Positions 8,080 through 16,744 are shown, numbered from the stretch's first letter. The stretch: DNA of 64,000 bases from Brevibacterium atlanticum (GCF_011617245.1 NZ_CP050152.1:1798001-1862000), one strand, 5' to 3'. Made by a program: numbers and translations. The notes: generated by a model not told the origin, from the sequence alone.

Positions 8080-9201
8080 ATGACGAACTCTTTCGGCCTG
8101 AACCTGCCGGACTACCCCTGGGACCGGCTCACCGACTTCCGCGTGCGCGCGGCCGAGCACCCGGGCGGAGTGTGCGATCTGTCGATCGGCACGCCCGTCG
8201 ACCCGACTCCCGAGGTCATCCGTCGGGCACTGGCCGACGCCGGCGACGCCCACGGATACCCGACGACGACCGGCACCGCCGAGCTGCGCGAAGCCATCGC
8301 CTGGTGGTACGAGACCTGGCATTCGGTGACCCTCGACCCGGTTGCTGAGATCCTGCCCACCGTGGGCTCGAAAGAGCTCGTGGCCTGGCTGCCGACGCTG
8401 CTCGGGCTGCGACAGCGCGGCCTGTCCGTGGCCTGTCCCGCGGCTGCCTACCCGACCTACGAGATGGGCGCGACGATCGCCGGTGTCGACTGTATGCGCA
8501 TCGACGCCGCCGAGGTGGCTGCCGGCGCTTCGCTCGAAGGCATCGGTCTGCTGTGGATCAACACCCCGAGCAACCCGACCGGCGAGGTCCTCGACGCCGA
8601 CACCCTCGCCGAGGTGGTCCGTCGTGCCCGCGAAGCCGGAGTCGTGCTCGCCTCCGATGAGTGCTATGGCCTGCTCAACTGGGAGTCCGACGAACCCGCG
8701 CCGAGCGTGCTGTCGGCGGCGGGGGAGACCCATCAGGGTGTGCTCAGCGTGTACTCGATGTCGAAGCAGTCGAACCTCGCCGGATACCGGGCGGCCTTCG
8801 TCGCCGGAGACGCTGAGCTCATCGCCGATCTCACCCGCTCCCGCAAGCATGCGGGAATGATCGTGCCATTCCCGATTCAGGCGGCGATGGTCGCTGGACT
8901 GCGCGACACGGACCATGTTCGTGAGCAGAAGGAGATCTACCGCCGGAGGCGGGAGCTGCTGCGCTCCGGCCTCGAGGACTTCGGATTCCGTATCGACCAC
9001 TCGACGGCCGGCCTCTATCTGTGGTCCACGGCGGACGAGAACTGCTGGGACTCCCTGGCTGACCTCGCCGAACTGGGCATCATTGCAGGTCCGGGGGAGT
9101 TCTACGGAGAGGCTGCGGACGATCATGTCCGGGTGGCCCTGACCGCAAGCGACGAACGGATCGAAGCGGCCGCGGACAGGCTCCGCGCAGCGGCCGACTG
9201 A
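8080..9201 (+). CDS. dapC: Succinyldiaminopimelate transaminase
   Basis: A PLP-dependent fold-type I aminotransferase that converts N-succinyl-2-amino-6-ketopimelate to N-succinyl-LL-diaminopimelate in lysine and peptidoglycan synthesis. The 373 residues contain the substrate/cofactor motif NTPSNPTGE near 165, the aspartate region ASDECYGLL near 190, and the Schiff-base lysine in SMSKQSNLAGYR near 229. Starting LNLPDYPWDRL matches the actinobacterial DapC subgroup. It is translationally close to the ferredoxin gene. dapD and dapE are 2-4 kb downstream, which supports the pathway assignment. General aminotransferases resemble it, so the name rests partly on context. Confidence 0.92.
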   Translation: MTNSFGLNLPDYPWDRLTDFRVRAAEHPGGVCDLSIGTPVDPTPEVIRRALADAGDAHGYPTTTGTAELREAIAWWYETWHSVTLDPVAEILPTVGSKELVAWLPTLLGLRQRGLSVACPAAAYPTYEMGATIAGVDCMRIDAAEVAAGASLEGIGLLWINTPSNPTGEVLDADTLAEVVRRAREAGVVLASDECYGLLNWESDEPAPSVLSAAGETHQGVLSVYSMSKQSNLAGYRAAFVAGDAELIADLTRSRKHAGMIVPFPIQAAMVAGLRDTDHVREQKEIYRRRRELLRSGLEDFGFRIDHSTAGLYLWSTADENCWDSLADLAELGIIAGPGEFYGEAADDHVRVALTASDERIEAAADRLRAAAD

Positions 9202-9371
9202 GTCGCTGCGGGCTGTCTGCTGAGCGTTCGCCAAGGTGACGCTAGGGCCACGTTCAGCTTGAAAAAACTAGCGTCTGACCAGGTCAAAAGTATTACCGAC
9301 CAGTAGATGCAGGGTGCAGTGATTTTCTCATTCCTGCAGATGTCGGTAGTCTTTGATGGAACTGTGCAAGA

Positions 9372-9394
9372 CACCTCAGGAAGTTCTTGAGGTG
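9372..9394 (+). promoter_or_regulatory. Leader inverted repeat before citrate synthase
   Basis: In the 214-base gap before gltA, CACCTCA (9372-9378) and TGAGGTG (9388-9394) form a 7-bp perfect inverted repeat with a 9-base centre, ending 21 bases before the gltA start. It could be an operator or a leader hairpin that masks nothing of the ribosome site at 9403-9410. I could not identify convincing -35/-10 boxes in the rest of the gap. Confidence 0.35.
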
Positions 9395-9415
9395 CGTCTA
9401 CGGTGAGGAGATCGT

Positions 9416-10699
9416 ATGACTTCGGAGGCGAACCTCAGGATCGCTGACACGGAGCTGACACTGCCCGAGGTGTCATCGTCCGCAGGCAACAACGGATACC
9501 GCATCGGCTCGCTGCTCAATGAGACAGGATCCGTGACCTACGATCCAGGCTTTGCCAACACCGCATCCACCTCGTCGTCCATCACATTCATCGATGGGGA
9601 TGAAGGTGTTCTGCAGTACCGCGGCTACCCGATCGAACAGCTCGCTGAGCAGTCGAACTTCGTCGAAGTCTGCTACCTCCTCATCTACGGTGAGCTGCCG
9701 ACGCAGGAACAGTACGATGCTTTCGACGCCCGTCTGCGCGGACACACGATCGTGCACGAGGACCTGCGGCGCTTCTTCCGCGCCTTCCCGTACGATGCGC
9801 ATCCGATGCCTATGGTTGCAGCTGCGGTCGCGGCTTTGTCGACGTTCTACCAAGATGACCTCGATGTCTTTGACGAGGACCAGATCGACACCTCGTCGTT
9901 CCGGCTGCTCGCGAAGATGCCGACGATCGCCGCTCTGGCGCATCGGAAGAACATGGGACTGCCGGTCATCCATCCGGACAACTCTCTGAGCCTGGTCGAG
10001 AACTTCCTGCGGGTGAACTTCGGTGTTCCCGCCGAGGAGTACGAGCCGGATCCGCTGGCGGTCAAGGCGATGGACCAGCTGTTCATCCTCCACGCCGACC
10101 ACGAGCAGAACTGCTCGACGTCGACGGTGCGCCTCGTCGGCTCCTCGCAGGCCAACGTCTTCCAGTCGATCTCGGCCGGTGTCAACGCCCTGGCCGGACC
10201 GCTGCACGGCGGCGCGAACTCGGCGGTGCTCGAGATGCTGCAGCAGATCTCGGCCTCCGACGACGGACCGAAGAAGTTCATGGAGCGCGTGAAGAACAAA
10301 GAAGACGGCGTGCGTCTCATGGGCTTCGGCCACCGCGTGTACAAGAACTACGACCCGCGTGCGAAGATCATCAAGAAGACCGCCGACGAGGTGCTCGCCC
10401 GTTCCGGCGGCGACCCGCTGCTCGAGCTCGCGCAGCAGCTTGAGGAGATCGCCCTGGCAGACGACTACTTCGTCGAGCGCAAGCTCTACCCGAACGTCGA
10501 CTTCTACACGGGTCTGATCTACAAGGCGCTCGGCTTCCCGACGAACATGTTCACCGTGCTCTTCTCCGTCGGCCGACTGCCCGGCTGGATCGCACAGTGG
10601 CGCGAGATGATCAAGGATCCCGAGACGAAGATCGGTCGCCCGCGTCAGATCTACACGGGCGAATACTCCCGCGACTACAAGGACATCAGCGACCGCTGA
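9416..10699 (+). CDS. gltA: Citrate synthase
   Basis: Condenses acetyl-CoA and oxaloacetate to citrate, the entry step of the TCA cycle, in the cytoplasm. The 427 residues match type II hexameric citrate synthases in length. Visible motifs are HADHEQNCSTSTVR (near 227) with the first active-site histidine, GGANSAVLEML, MGFGHRVYKNYDPRAKI (near 301) with the second histidine, and NVDFYTGLIYKALGF with the catalytic aspartate. The ATG is preceded by GAGGAG. The gene is monocistronic: it has its own leader and is followed by a hairpin. Kgd at the right end of the window acts later in the same cycle. Confidence 0.98.
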   Translation: MTSEANLRIADTELTLPEVSSSAGNNGYRIGSLLNETGSVTYDPGFANTASTSSSITFIDGDEGVLQYRGYPIEQLAEQSNFVEVCYLLIYGELPTQEQYDAFDARLRGHTIVHEDLRRFFRAFPYDAHPMPMVAAAVAALSTFYQDDLDVFDEDQIDTSSFRLLAKMPTIAALAHRKNMGLPVIHPDNSLSLVENFLRVNFGVPAEEYEPDPLAVKAMDQLFILHADHEQNCSTSTVRLVGSSQANVFQSISAGVNALAGPLHGGANSAVLEMLQQISASDDGPKKFMERVKNKEDGVRLMGFGHRVYKNYDPRAKIIKKTADEVLARSGGDPLLELAQQLEEIALADDYFVERKLYPNVDFYTGLIYKALGFPTNMFTVLFSVGRLPGWIAQWREMIKDPETKIGRPRQIYTGEYSRDYKDISDR

Positions 10700-10721
10700 G
10701 CCTCTGCGGTTGGGCGAACCA

Positions 10722-10764
10722 CGCGACGGCGTCGGTGCAGAATCCTCTGCCCGGCGCCGTCGCG
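10722..10764 (+). terminator. Terminator hairpin after gltA
   Basis: CGCGACGGCG (10722-10731) pairs perfectly with CGCCGTCGCG (10755-10764). The interior can extend pairing with GCAGA/TCTGC. It begins 22 bases after the gltA stop and has no T-tail, as is common in high-GC actinobacteria. Confidence 0.65.
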
Positions 10765-10819
10765 CATTCACCAGCAGCCGCGCGGTGGAAGCGACGAGCA
10801 GCCGCGCGGTGAATGCGAG

Positions 10820-10852
10820 GAGGGCGCGTCCACGTTGTGTGAACGCGCCCTC
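10820..10852 (-). terminator. Terminator hairpin after dapD
   Basis: GAGGGCGCGT (10820-10829) pairs with ACGCGCCCTC (10843-10852), with three further pairs inside after one C-A mismatch. It lies 35 bases beyond the dapD stop. Between this hairpin and the gltA terminator a 14-base unit (AGCAGCCGCGCGGT) occurs twice, at about 10773 and 10797. Confidence 0.6.
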
Positions 10853-10886
10853 TCAGGACACCGGCCGCGATACCGGCGGCCGGTGA

Positions 10887-11831
10887 TCAGTGCAGGTCGG
10901 GGTTGAGCTCGATGCCCTTGGAGTCGCGGGCGATGGCCTCGACGGCTCCGGAGACCGAATTGCGGCGGAACAGGATGTTGTTCTGACCGCTGAGTTCGGA
11001 GGCTTTGACCACAGCGTTGTCCTCGCCGGGGACGGAGACGCGCGTGCCTGCGGTGATGTAGAGGCCTGCCTCGACGATGCAGTCATCGCCGATGGAGATG
11101 CCGACACCGGCGTTCGCACCGAGCAGGCTGCCCGATCCGATCGAGATCCGGTGCGTTCCGCCGCCGGAGAGCGTTCCCATGATCGAAGCGCCGCCGCCGA
11201 TGTCCGAGCCGTCGCCGACGACGACGCCCTGCGAGATGCGTCCCTCGACCATGGCCGAACCCAGGGTGCCGGCGTTGAAGTTGACGAAGCCCTCGTGCAT
11301 CACAGTGGTGCCCGAAGCAAGATGAGCGCCGAGGCGGACACGGTCGGCATCGGCGATGCGCACACCGGAGGGGATGACGAAGTCGGTCATCCGCGGGAAC
11401 TTGTCGAGTCCGTAGACGGCGACGGGTCCGCGCGCCAACAGCTTCGCGCGGGTGGACTCGAAGCCCTCCGGCGAACACGCGCCGAAAGACGTCCACACGA
11501 CGTTGGCGATGTGGCCGAAGATGCCGTCGAGGTTGACGTCGTTGGGTGTGACCACGCGGTGGGACAGTGCGTGCAGGCGCAGGTAGGCGTCGGCCGCCGA
11601 GGCGGGGGCGGCGTCGAGGTCGATCGTCGTGGTGACGACCTTGGCGTGGGTTCCGCGGGCATCGTCGATGCCGACGAGGGCGTCGAGACCGTCGTCGGTG
11701 ACATGGGGTGCGGCGGCCGCCTCGGCGGATTCGGGTGTCTCACCCGTGCTCAGCCTCGGGTACCAGACGGAGAGGACGGTGTCGGAATGGATCGTGGCGA
11801 GTCCACGTGCGGAAACGATGCGTTCTGTCAT
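10887..11831 (-). CDS. dapD: 2,3,4,5-tetrahydropyridine-2,6-dicarboxylate N-succinyltransferase
   Basis: Transfers succinyl from succinyl-CoA to tetrahydrodipicolinate, committing it to the succinylase branch of diaminopimelate and lysine synthesis. The 314 residues match the actinobacterial DapD length. The C-terminal half is a left-handed beta helix made of hexapeptide-type repeats ([60 protein letters not shown]), and the enzyme is expected to be a trimer. It is divergent from dapE with 41 bases between starts, so the two share a regulatory region. The product of DapD is used by DapC, and DapE acts next, all within this window. Confidence 0.96.
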   Translation of the reverse strand: MTERIVSARGLATIHSDTVLSVWYPRLSTGETPESAEAAAAPHVTDDGLDALVGIDDARGTHAKVVTTTIDLDAAPASAADAYLRLHALSHRVVTPNDVNLDGIFGHIANVVWTSFGACSPEGFESTRAKLLARGPVAVYGLDKFPRMTDFVIPSGVRIADADRVRLGAHLASGTTVMHEGFVNFNAGTLGSAMVEGRISQGVVVGDGSDIGGGASIMGTLSGGGTHRISIGSGSLLGANAGVGISIGDDCIVEAGLYITAGTRVSVPGEDNAVVKASELSGQNNILFRRNSVSGAVEAIARDSKGIELNPDLH

Positions 11832-11872
11832 GCCTCAAGCCTAGTCGGTGGCGGCGTACTAGGCTAAGGGAC

Positions 11873-13039
11873 ATGACTGTCGATCCATCTGCTGAGACCG
11901 ATTCCCTCTTCGCGCCTACGACCGGGTTCGGCGACTACCTCTTCGCCGCCCTCGACGACCCTGCCGAGCTCACGGGTCGCCTGTGCGCGATCGAATCCGT
12001 GTCCGGCAATGAGACCTCCATCACCGATGCCGTCGTCGACGTGCTCACGCGCATCAGCGACGGTGACGGACCCGAACTCGAGATCCTCCGCGACGGTGAT
12101 GCCGTCGTCGCCCGCACGAACCTCGGCCTGGCCGAGCGGATCGCCGTGGCCGGGCATCTCGACACGGTTCCCGTCGAGGACAACCTGCCGCCGGTGCGCA
12201 CGACCATGACCGGTGAGGACTACCCCGCCGACGAGGTCATCTGGGGTCGCGGAGCCTGCGATATGAAGGCCGGGGTGGCCATGCAGCTCGTCACCGCGGC
12301 GGCGCTGCGCACACCGTCCCGCGACGTCAGCTGGGTCTTCTACGACCACGAGGAGGTCGACGCCTCCCTCAACGGGCTCGGCCGCGTCGCGCGCAGCCAC
12401 CCGGACTGGCTGACCGGCGACTTCGCCATCCTCGGCGAACCCTCGAACGCTTCGGTCGAGGGAGGGTGCAACGGCACCATCCGCGTCGACGTCACCACCA
12501 CCGGAGTGCGTGCCCATTCCGCCCGCGCGTTCATGGGCGTCAACGCGATCCACGCCGCCGCCGAAGTGCTCACCCGGCTGGCCGAACACGAGACGGACAC
12601 CGTCACCGTCGACGGACTCGACTACCGGGAATCGCTGTCGGCGGTGGACATCAGCGGGGGAGTCGCCGGCAATGTCGTGCCCGACGCCTGCCGCGTCTCC
12701 GTGAACTATCGGTTCGCCCCGAGCAAGTCCGCCGCTGAGGCGGAAGCATTCCTGCGCGAGTTCTTCACCGGCTTCGACGTCGTCGTCACCGATGCGGCCG
12801 AAGGTGCTCGTCCCGGTCTCGACCGACCGATCGCCCGGGCCTTCATCGACACCCTCGGGCTGTCCCCGGCCCCGAAGCTCGGCTGGACCGACGTCTCGCG
12901 GTTCAGTGCACTCGGGGTTCCGGCTGTGAATTTCGGCCCCGGCAACCCGCTGTACGCCCACAAGTCGGATGAGCATGTGAGAGTCGCCGAGGTGGAGCAG
13001 GCCACTTCAGCCCTGCGCAGCTACCTCGAAGGCAAGTGA
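11873..13039 (+). CDS. dapE: Succinyl-diaminopimelate desuccinylase
   Basis: A dinuclear zinc M20-family hydrolase that cleaves succinate from N-succinyl-LL-diaminopimelate. It has 388 residues from an ATG preceded by AAGGG. Metal ligands are visible: the histidine in AVAGHLDTVP, the bridging aspartate in GACDMKAG, glutamates in DHEEVDASLNGLG and LGEPSN, and the last histidine in PLYAHKSDEHV. The lid/dimerisation domain lies between (about residues 180-300). The stop overlaps the next start (GTGA), so it is co-translated with the LOG gene. dapD diverges from it. Confidence 0.96.
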   Translation: MTVDPSAETDSLFAPTTGFGDYLFAALDDPAELTGRLCAIESVSGNETSITDAVVDVLTRISDGDGPELEILRDGDAVVARTNLGLAERIAVAGHLDTVPVEDNLPPVRTTMTGEDYPADEVIWGRGACDMKAGVAMQLVTAAALRTPSRDVSWVFYDHEEVDASLNGLGRVARSHPDWLTGDFAILGEPSNASVEGGCNGTIRVDVTTTGVRAHSARAFMGVNAIHAAAEVLTRLAEHETDTVTVDGLDYRESLSAVDISGGVAGNVVPDACRVSVNYRFAPSKSAAEAEAFLREFFTGFDVVVTDAAEGARPGLDRPIARAFIDTLGLSPAPKLGWTDVSRFSALGVPAVNFGPGNPLYAHKSDEHVRVAEVEQATSALRSYLEGK

Positions 13040-13821
13040 GAACGATGGCGGACAGAGACGCGCGGGACCCCCGCGAGGCGGACCTTCACGAGTCGGAATC
13101 CGGGTACTACAGCAAGGGACCGCTGCAGCTGCGCGGCGACCAGGTGCCGGAGACCACGACGGATCAGCGGCTGCTCGAATCGGGGTCGAACGCGGACTGG
13201 GTCCACGAGGATCCGTGGCGCGTGATGCGAATCCAGTCCGAGTTCGTCGAGGGCTTCGGTTCGCTCGCCGAGATCGGGCCGGCCGTCTCGATCTTCGGCT
13301 CGGCGAGGCTGCACGCGGGCACTCAGGCCTACGCCGAGGCCCGGGAGATCGCTCGACGCCTCGCCGAATCGGGCAATGCCGTGATCACCGGCGGAGGTCC
13401 GGGAATCATGGAGGCCGGCAACCTCGGCGCGGTCGAAGGCGGGGGAGTGTCCATCGGTTTGGGCATCGAGCTGCCCTTCGAATCGGGACTGAACGACTAC
13501 GTCGAACTCGGCGTGAACTTCCGCTACTTCTTCGTCCGCAAGACCATGTTCCTCAAATACTCGCGCGGATTCGTCGTCATGCCCGGTGGCTTCGGGACCC
13601 TCGACGAACTCTTCGAGGCCTTCACCATGGTCCAGACCGGCAAAGTGACCTCGTTTCCCATCGTGCTCTTCGGCACAAGCTACTGGCAGGGCCTCGTCGA
13701 GTGGATGCGCGGTTCCCTGCTGGCGACGGGCACGATCAGCGAGAAGGACTTCGATCTGTTCACCCTCACCGACGACATCGACGAGGTCGTGGACACGATC
13801 GGGCCGGGCGGTCGGGCGTGA
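13036..13821 (+). CDS. LOG-family protein (cytokinin phosphoribohydrolase-like, TIGR00730)
   Basis: A Rossmann-fold nucleotide-binding protein of the LOG family. Members hydrolyse nucleoside 5'-monophosphates to base plus ribose phosphate, although the physiological substrate in actinobacteria is not settled. Both family motifs are present: GGGPGIMEAGN near residue 118 and PGGFGTLDELFEAFTMVQTGK near 180. The 50-residue N-terminal extension (GPLQLRGDQVPETTTDQRLLE) is typical of the larger actinobacterial type. Total length is 261 residues. The GTG start overlaps the dapE stop by 4 bases, and the downstream folP-like gene overlaps in the same way, giving a dapE-LOG-folP operon. An ATG at 13045 is an alternative start. 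Confidence 0.92.
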   Translation: MRTMADRDARDPREADLHESESGYYSKGPLQLRGDQVPETTTDQRLLESGSNADWVHEDPWRVMRIQSEFVEGFGSLAEIGPAVSIFGSARLHAGTQAYAEAREIARRLAESGNAVITGGGPGIMEAGNLGAVEGGGVSIGLGIELPFESGLNDYVELGVNFRYFFVRKTMFLKYSRGFVVMPGGFGTLDELFEAFTMVQTGKVTSFPIVLFGTSYWQGLVEWMRGSLLATGTISEKDFDLFTLTDDIDEVVDTIGPGGRA

Positions 13822-14717
13822 GAGACGCAGCCGCAGGACAGCCGGAGACCGAGCGCTTCGATCTCTCCCGAGCGAAGCCGGGGACGCCGGCGATCATGGC
13901 CGTGATCAATCGCACGACGGATTCGTTCTACGAATCCGCGGCCACCCTCGACGAGGCGATCACCGCCGTCGCGGCGGCCGCCGCCGACGGTGCCCATATC
14001 GTCGACATCGGGGGAGTGCGGGCCGGCCGCGGGAGGGAGATCTCCGTGGCCGAGGAGATCGACCGTGTGTGTCCGACCATCGACGCCGTCGCCCGAGCCC
14101 ATCCGCACGTGCTCATCAGCGTCGACACCTGGCGGCACGAGGTCGCCGAGGCCGCCTGCCGGGCCGGAGCCGGGCTGCTCAACGACACCTGGGCCGGAGT
14201 CGACCCGAAACTCGCCGAGGTGGCCGCCCGGTTCGACGCCGGCATCGTCTGCTCCCACACCGGAGGACTGAGCCCGCGCACCGATGCCCACCGCAGCCGC
14301 TACGGACTCACCGCCGGGGACGTGGTCGACGAGACCCTCACCGGTGTGATCGAACTCGCCGAGGCGGCCCGCTCTCTCGGCGTGCCCGAGAGCAGGATCG
14401 TCATCGACCCCACCCCGGACTTCGGGAAGAACACCTACCATTCCCTGCGTCTGCTGCGCGAACTCGACCGCTTCGCCGTCACCGGACACCCCGTGCTGCT
14501 GGCGATCTCCCGCAAGGACTTCGTCGGCGAAGCCATCGGCGACGTCGCCCCGCAGGACCGGCTGTACGGCACGATCGCTGCGACCGCACTGGCGATCGAA
14601 CGGGGAGCGGCGATGATCCGCACCCATGACGTCCGCGCCACCGCCGACGCCATCGCTGTCACCTTAGCCGTCACGGGACAGGCCATACCGAAACACACCG
14701 TGCGCGGACTGCGCTGA
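13818..14717 (+). CDS. folP2: Dihydropteroate synthase-like protein, FolP2 type
   Basis: TIM-barrel protein of the dihydropteroate synthase family, 299 residues, starting at a GTG that overlaps the upstream stop (GTGA). The family frame is clear: MAVINRTTDSFYESAATLDEA (canonical NxTPDSF), VDIGG, ISVDTWRHEVAEAAC, LLNDTWAG and AISRKDFVGEAIG. The substrate-binding ESTRPG loop is replaced by VRAGRGREI. This, and the position beside LOG and a DivIVA protein, match mycobacterial FolP2 (Rv1207), which has been reported not to behave as a true dihydropteroate synthase. The real activity is therefore unknown, and a housekeeping folP is expected elsewhere. Its last codons form part of a 27-base tandem repeat. 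Confidence 0.88.
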   Translation: MRDAAAGQPETERFDLSRAKPGTPAIMAVINRTTDSFYESAATLDEAITAVAAAAADGAHIVDIGGVRAGRGREISVAEEIDRVCPTIDAVARAHPHVLISVDTWRHEVAEAACRAGAGLLNDTWAGVDPKLAEVAARFDAGIVCSHTGGLSPRTDAHRSRYGLTAGDVVDETLTGVIELAEAARSLGVPESRIVIDPTPDFGKNTYHSLRLLRELDRFAVTGHPVLLAISRKDFVGEAIGDVAPQDRLYGTIAATALAIERGAAMIRTHDVRATADAIAVTLAVTGQAIPKHTVRGLR

Positions 14718-14747
14718 ACAACACACCGTGTGCGGTCCGCGCTCAAC
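14693..14747 (+). repeat. Imperfect 27-base tandem repeat across the folP2 stop
   Basis: Bases 14693-14719 and 14721-14747 agree at 23 of 27 positions (both begin ACACACCGTG and end in an AAC). The first copy encodes the last residues and stop of folP2; the second is non-coding. It is likely a small local duplication. No function is evident. Confidence 0.6.
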
Positions 14748-14780
14748 GCTGCGCCCAGGTCCCTATGCGAAAATGAACCC

Positions 14781-15224
14781 ATGCCTGTGTGGATTGTGAT
14801 CGGTGTCGCTGCCGCGATCTTCGTTCTCGTGATCGTCATCGCGGCGAGCTTCGACGTCTTCTCCTCCGAGACCCGCGACGAAGCCGAAGACCGGTGGACC
14901 GGACTGCCCGAGGACTTCACCAGCGACGACCTCGCAGCCGCGACGTTCCGGCCGGCGTTGCGCGGCTACCGAATGGACGACGTCGACGAAGCCATGGCTG
15001 TCCTGCAGGATCGCCTGCGCGAACTGGAGGCCGCCGTGAACGAGCCTTCCGCAGCGCCACCGGAAACATGGGCCCCGCCTGCCTCGTCAGCAGCCGGCGG
15101 CGCGAGCGAGACGCCCGCCGCCGCCCCCACGAGCGAGACGCCCGCCACCGCTGCTCCCGTCCCGTCGGCTGCCGCCGCCACCGACGGGACGACCCCACCG
15201 GACACGACCGCCGGAGAACGATGA
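14781..15224 (+). CDS. DivIVA-domain membrane protein
   Basis: 147 residues. An N-terminal transmembrane helix (WIVIGVAAAIFVLVIVIAASF) is followed by the short DivIVA-like motif FRPALRGYRMDDVDEAMAVL near residue 57, as found in many actinobacterial division and polar-growth proteins. A low-complexity Ala/Pro/Thr tail makes up the last 60 residues. No strong ribosome site is seen before the ATG. The stop overlaps the next start by 4 bases (ATGA). Mycobacterial Rv1209, next to folP2 and gpgS, appears to be the equivalent. A role in anchoring growth or wall enzymes is inferred, not shown. Confidence 0.8.
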   Translation: MPVWIVIGVAAAIFVLVIVIAASFDVFSSETRDEAEDRWTGLPEDFTSDDLAAATFRPALRGYRMDDVDEAMAVLQDRLRELEAAVNEPSAAPPETWAPPASSAAGGASETPAAAPTSETPATAAPVPSAAAATDGTTPPDTTAGER

Positions 15225-16456
15225 GCCGTCCCGCAGACCTGCCCGGGATCACGCTCGCCCCCGAAGTCTTCGACTCCTCCCGCCTCTCCCGCCTCGGCGC
15301 ACTGTTCCTCACACTGCCCGTCTGGCTGCAGGCTCTCGCCGTGTACTTCGTCTCGCGTGTGGTGAGTCTGTCGATCTTCGCCGCTGTGCTCAAACGTCAG
15401 GACCCGGCGAACTGGTCGTCCTCGCCGGTGACGACCACGCTCAACGACTTCCTCAACTTCTGGGACGGAGGTTGGTACTCACGCGTCGCCGAGGAAGGGT
15501 ATCCGCGGGTCCTGCCCGTCGACGACAGCGGTGCCGTCACCGAGAACCAGTGGGCCTTCTACCCGCTGCATCCTTCCGTGGTCGCGACCCTGTCGGAACT
15601 GACGGGGGTCAGCTATGAGGTGATCTCGCCGATCGTGTCGACGGTGGCCGCCGGGCTCGCCGCGATCGTCATCCTCTCCCTGTTCCGCAAATACGTCGCC
15701 GCCGATCAGGCGCTGATGGGACTCGCGCTGGTGATGTTCTTCCCGCCTGCGGCGATCTTCTCCACCGGCTATGCCGAATCGCTGACTCTGCTGCTGCAGG
15801 CCATGGCCCTGTTCCTCGTCGTCGAGCGCCGCTACCTGCTGGCTCTTCCGGTCGTCGTCCTCATGGATCTGTCGCGGCCGATCGGGGTGGCGTTCTCCTT
15901 CTTCATGCTCCTGCACCTCATCGACCGCTTCCTGCGCCGCCGGGACGACCCGTATCCCGCCGCCGAGGTGGCCCGATCGTGGACGCTGGGCGTGCTGTCA
16001 TGTGCCGCCGCCCTCGTCCACCCCGTCCACGCATGGTGGGCAACAGGATCCCTGACCGCCTATACCGACACCGAGGCGGCCTGGCACACAGGTGAGACCT
16101 CGTTCGTCGTCCAATGGGTGGCGCAGTCGATCAGCCTCATCGGACCGCTGGGTCCGGTGCTGCTCATCGTCGTCGTCGCAGGAATGCTCGCGCTGATCTT
16201 CTCCCCGGCGGGAGCACACATGGGACGGACGATGCAGATGTTCTGCCTCGGCTACGGGGCGTATCTGCTCATCTTCTTCAATCCGCAGACGTCGACGCTG
16301 CGGCTGCTGCTGCCGCTGTTCCCGATGGCGCTGACCCTCGCCCTGGTGCGTTCACGCGGATATCGGGCGGCGATGCTGGTCGCCTACATCCTCCTCCAGA
16401 TCATCTGGGTGGGGTACTTGTGGCACTTCACCCCGCCGGCAGACCTTCCCCCGTGA
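15221..16456 (+). CDS. Multi-pass mannosyltransferase-like (PIG-V/GT-C) membrane protein
   Basis: A polytopic protein of 411 residues with about ten hydrophobic segments. The first lumenal loop contains NFWDGGWYSRVAEEGYP near residue 80, resembling the acidic catalytic loop of GT-C glycosyltransferases of the PIG-V group, followed by WAFYPLHPSVV and the FFPPAAIFSTGYAESLTLL segment typical of that family. It probably transfers a sugar from a polyprenyl-phosphate donor to an envelope acceptor; donor and acceptor are unknown. It overlaps the DivIVA-domain gene by 4 bases, so the two are co-translated. In mycobacteria this position carries gpgS and tagA, neither of which is here. Confidence 0.8.
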   Translation: MSRPADLPGITLAPEVFDSSRLSRLGALFLTLPVWLQALAVYFVSRVVSLSIFAAVLKRQDPANWSSSPVTTTLNDFLNFWDGGWYSRVAEEGYPRVLPVDDSGAVTENQWAFYPLHPSVVATLSELTGVSYEVISPIVSTVAAGLAAIVILSLFRKYVAADQALMGLALVMFFPPAAIFSTGYAESLTLLLQAMALFLVVERRYLLALPVVVLMDLSRPIGVAFSFFMLLHLIDRFLRRRDDPYPAAEVARSWTLGVLSCAAALVHPVHAWWATGSLTAYTDTEAAWHTGETSFVVQWVAQSISLIGPLGPVLLIVVVAGMLALIFSPAGAHMGRTMQMFCLGYGAYLLIFFNPQTSTLRLLLPLFPMALTLALVRSRGYRAAMLVAYILLQIIWVGYLWHFTPPADLPP

Positions 16457-16573
16457 TCACCGCTTGTGAAGGAAAGTTACCCGGATCGTCGGGATCGTGG
16501 AATAATCTTGAGTACAACATTCGGTGCACCTGGTGTGGACCGTCTTTGCATGACAACGGAAGGAAGAGCCCAC

Positions 16574-16744
16574 ATGGCAGCCCAGAAACCCCGCACCGGC
16601 GACGGACCTCTGGAAGTGACCGAAGAAGGCCGAAGCATGGTGATGCGGCTTCCTGTCGAAGGCGGAGGTCGTCTGGTGATCGAACTCAGCAGAGACGAAG
16701 CCACCGGACTGCACGATACTCTGGCCGAGACGCTGGGACTCTGA
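16574..16744 (+). CDS. DUF3117 small protein
   Basis: A 56-residue acidic protein almost identical in pattern to the actinobacterial DUF3117 family (MAAQKPRTGDGPLEVTEEGR, then RLPVEGGGRLVIELSRDEA). No function is known. The ATG is preceded by GGAAGGAAG. It has its own 117-base upstream gap and a hairpin terminator after it, so it is probably a separate transcript. The mycobacterial equivalent Rv1211 sits in the same neighbourhood. The strong conservation for such a short protein suggests an essential or regulatory partner. Confidence 0.92.
   Translation: MAAQKPRTGDGPLEVTEEGRSMVMRLPVEGGGRLVIELSRDEATGLHDTLAETLGL

Noticed and set aside
10766..10815. Repeated AGCAGCCGCGCGGT units considered as a CRISPR or mobile-element trace
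   Set aside because: Only two copies, no spacers of constant length, no cas genes or transposase nearby.
10890..11867. 325-codon plus-strand frame opposite dapD
   Set aside because: The minus strand encodes dapD with hexapeptide repeats; the plus-strand frame is a codon-bias shadow.
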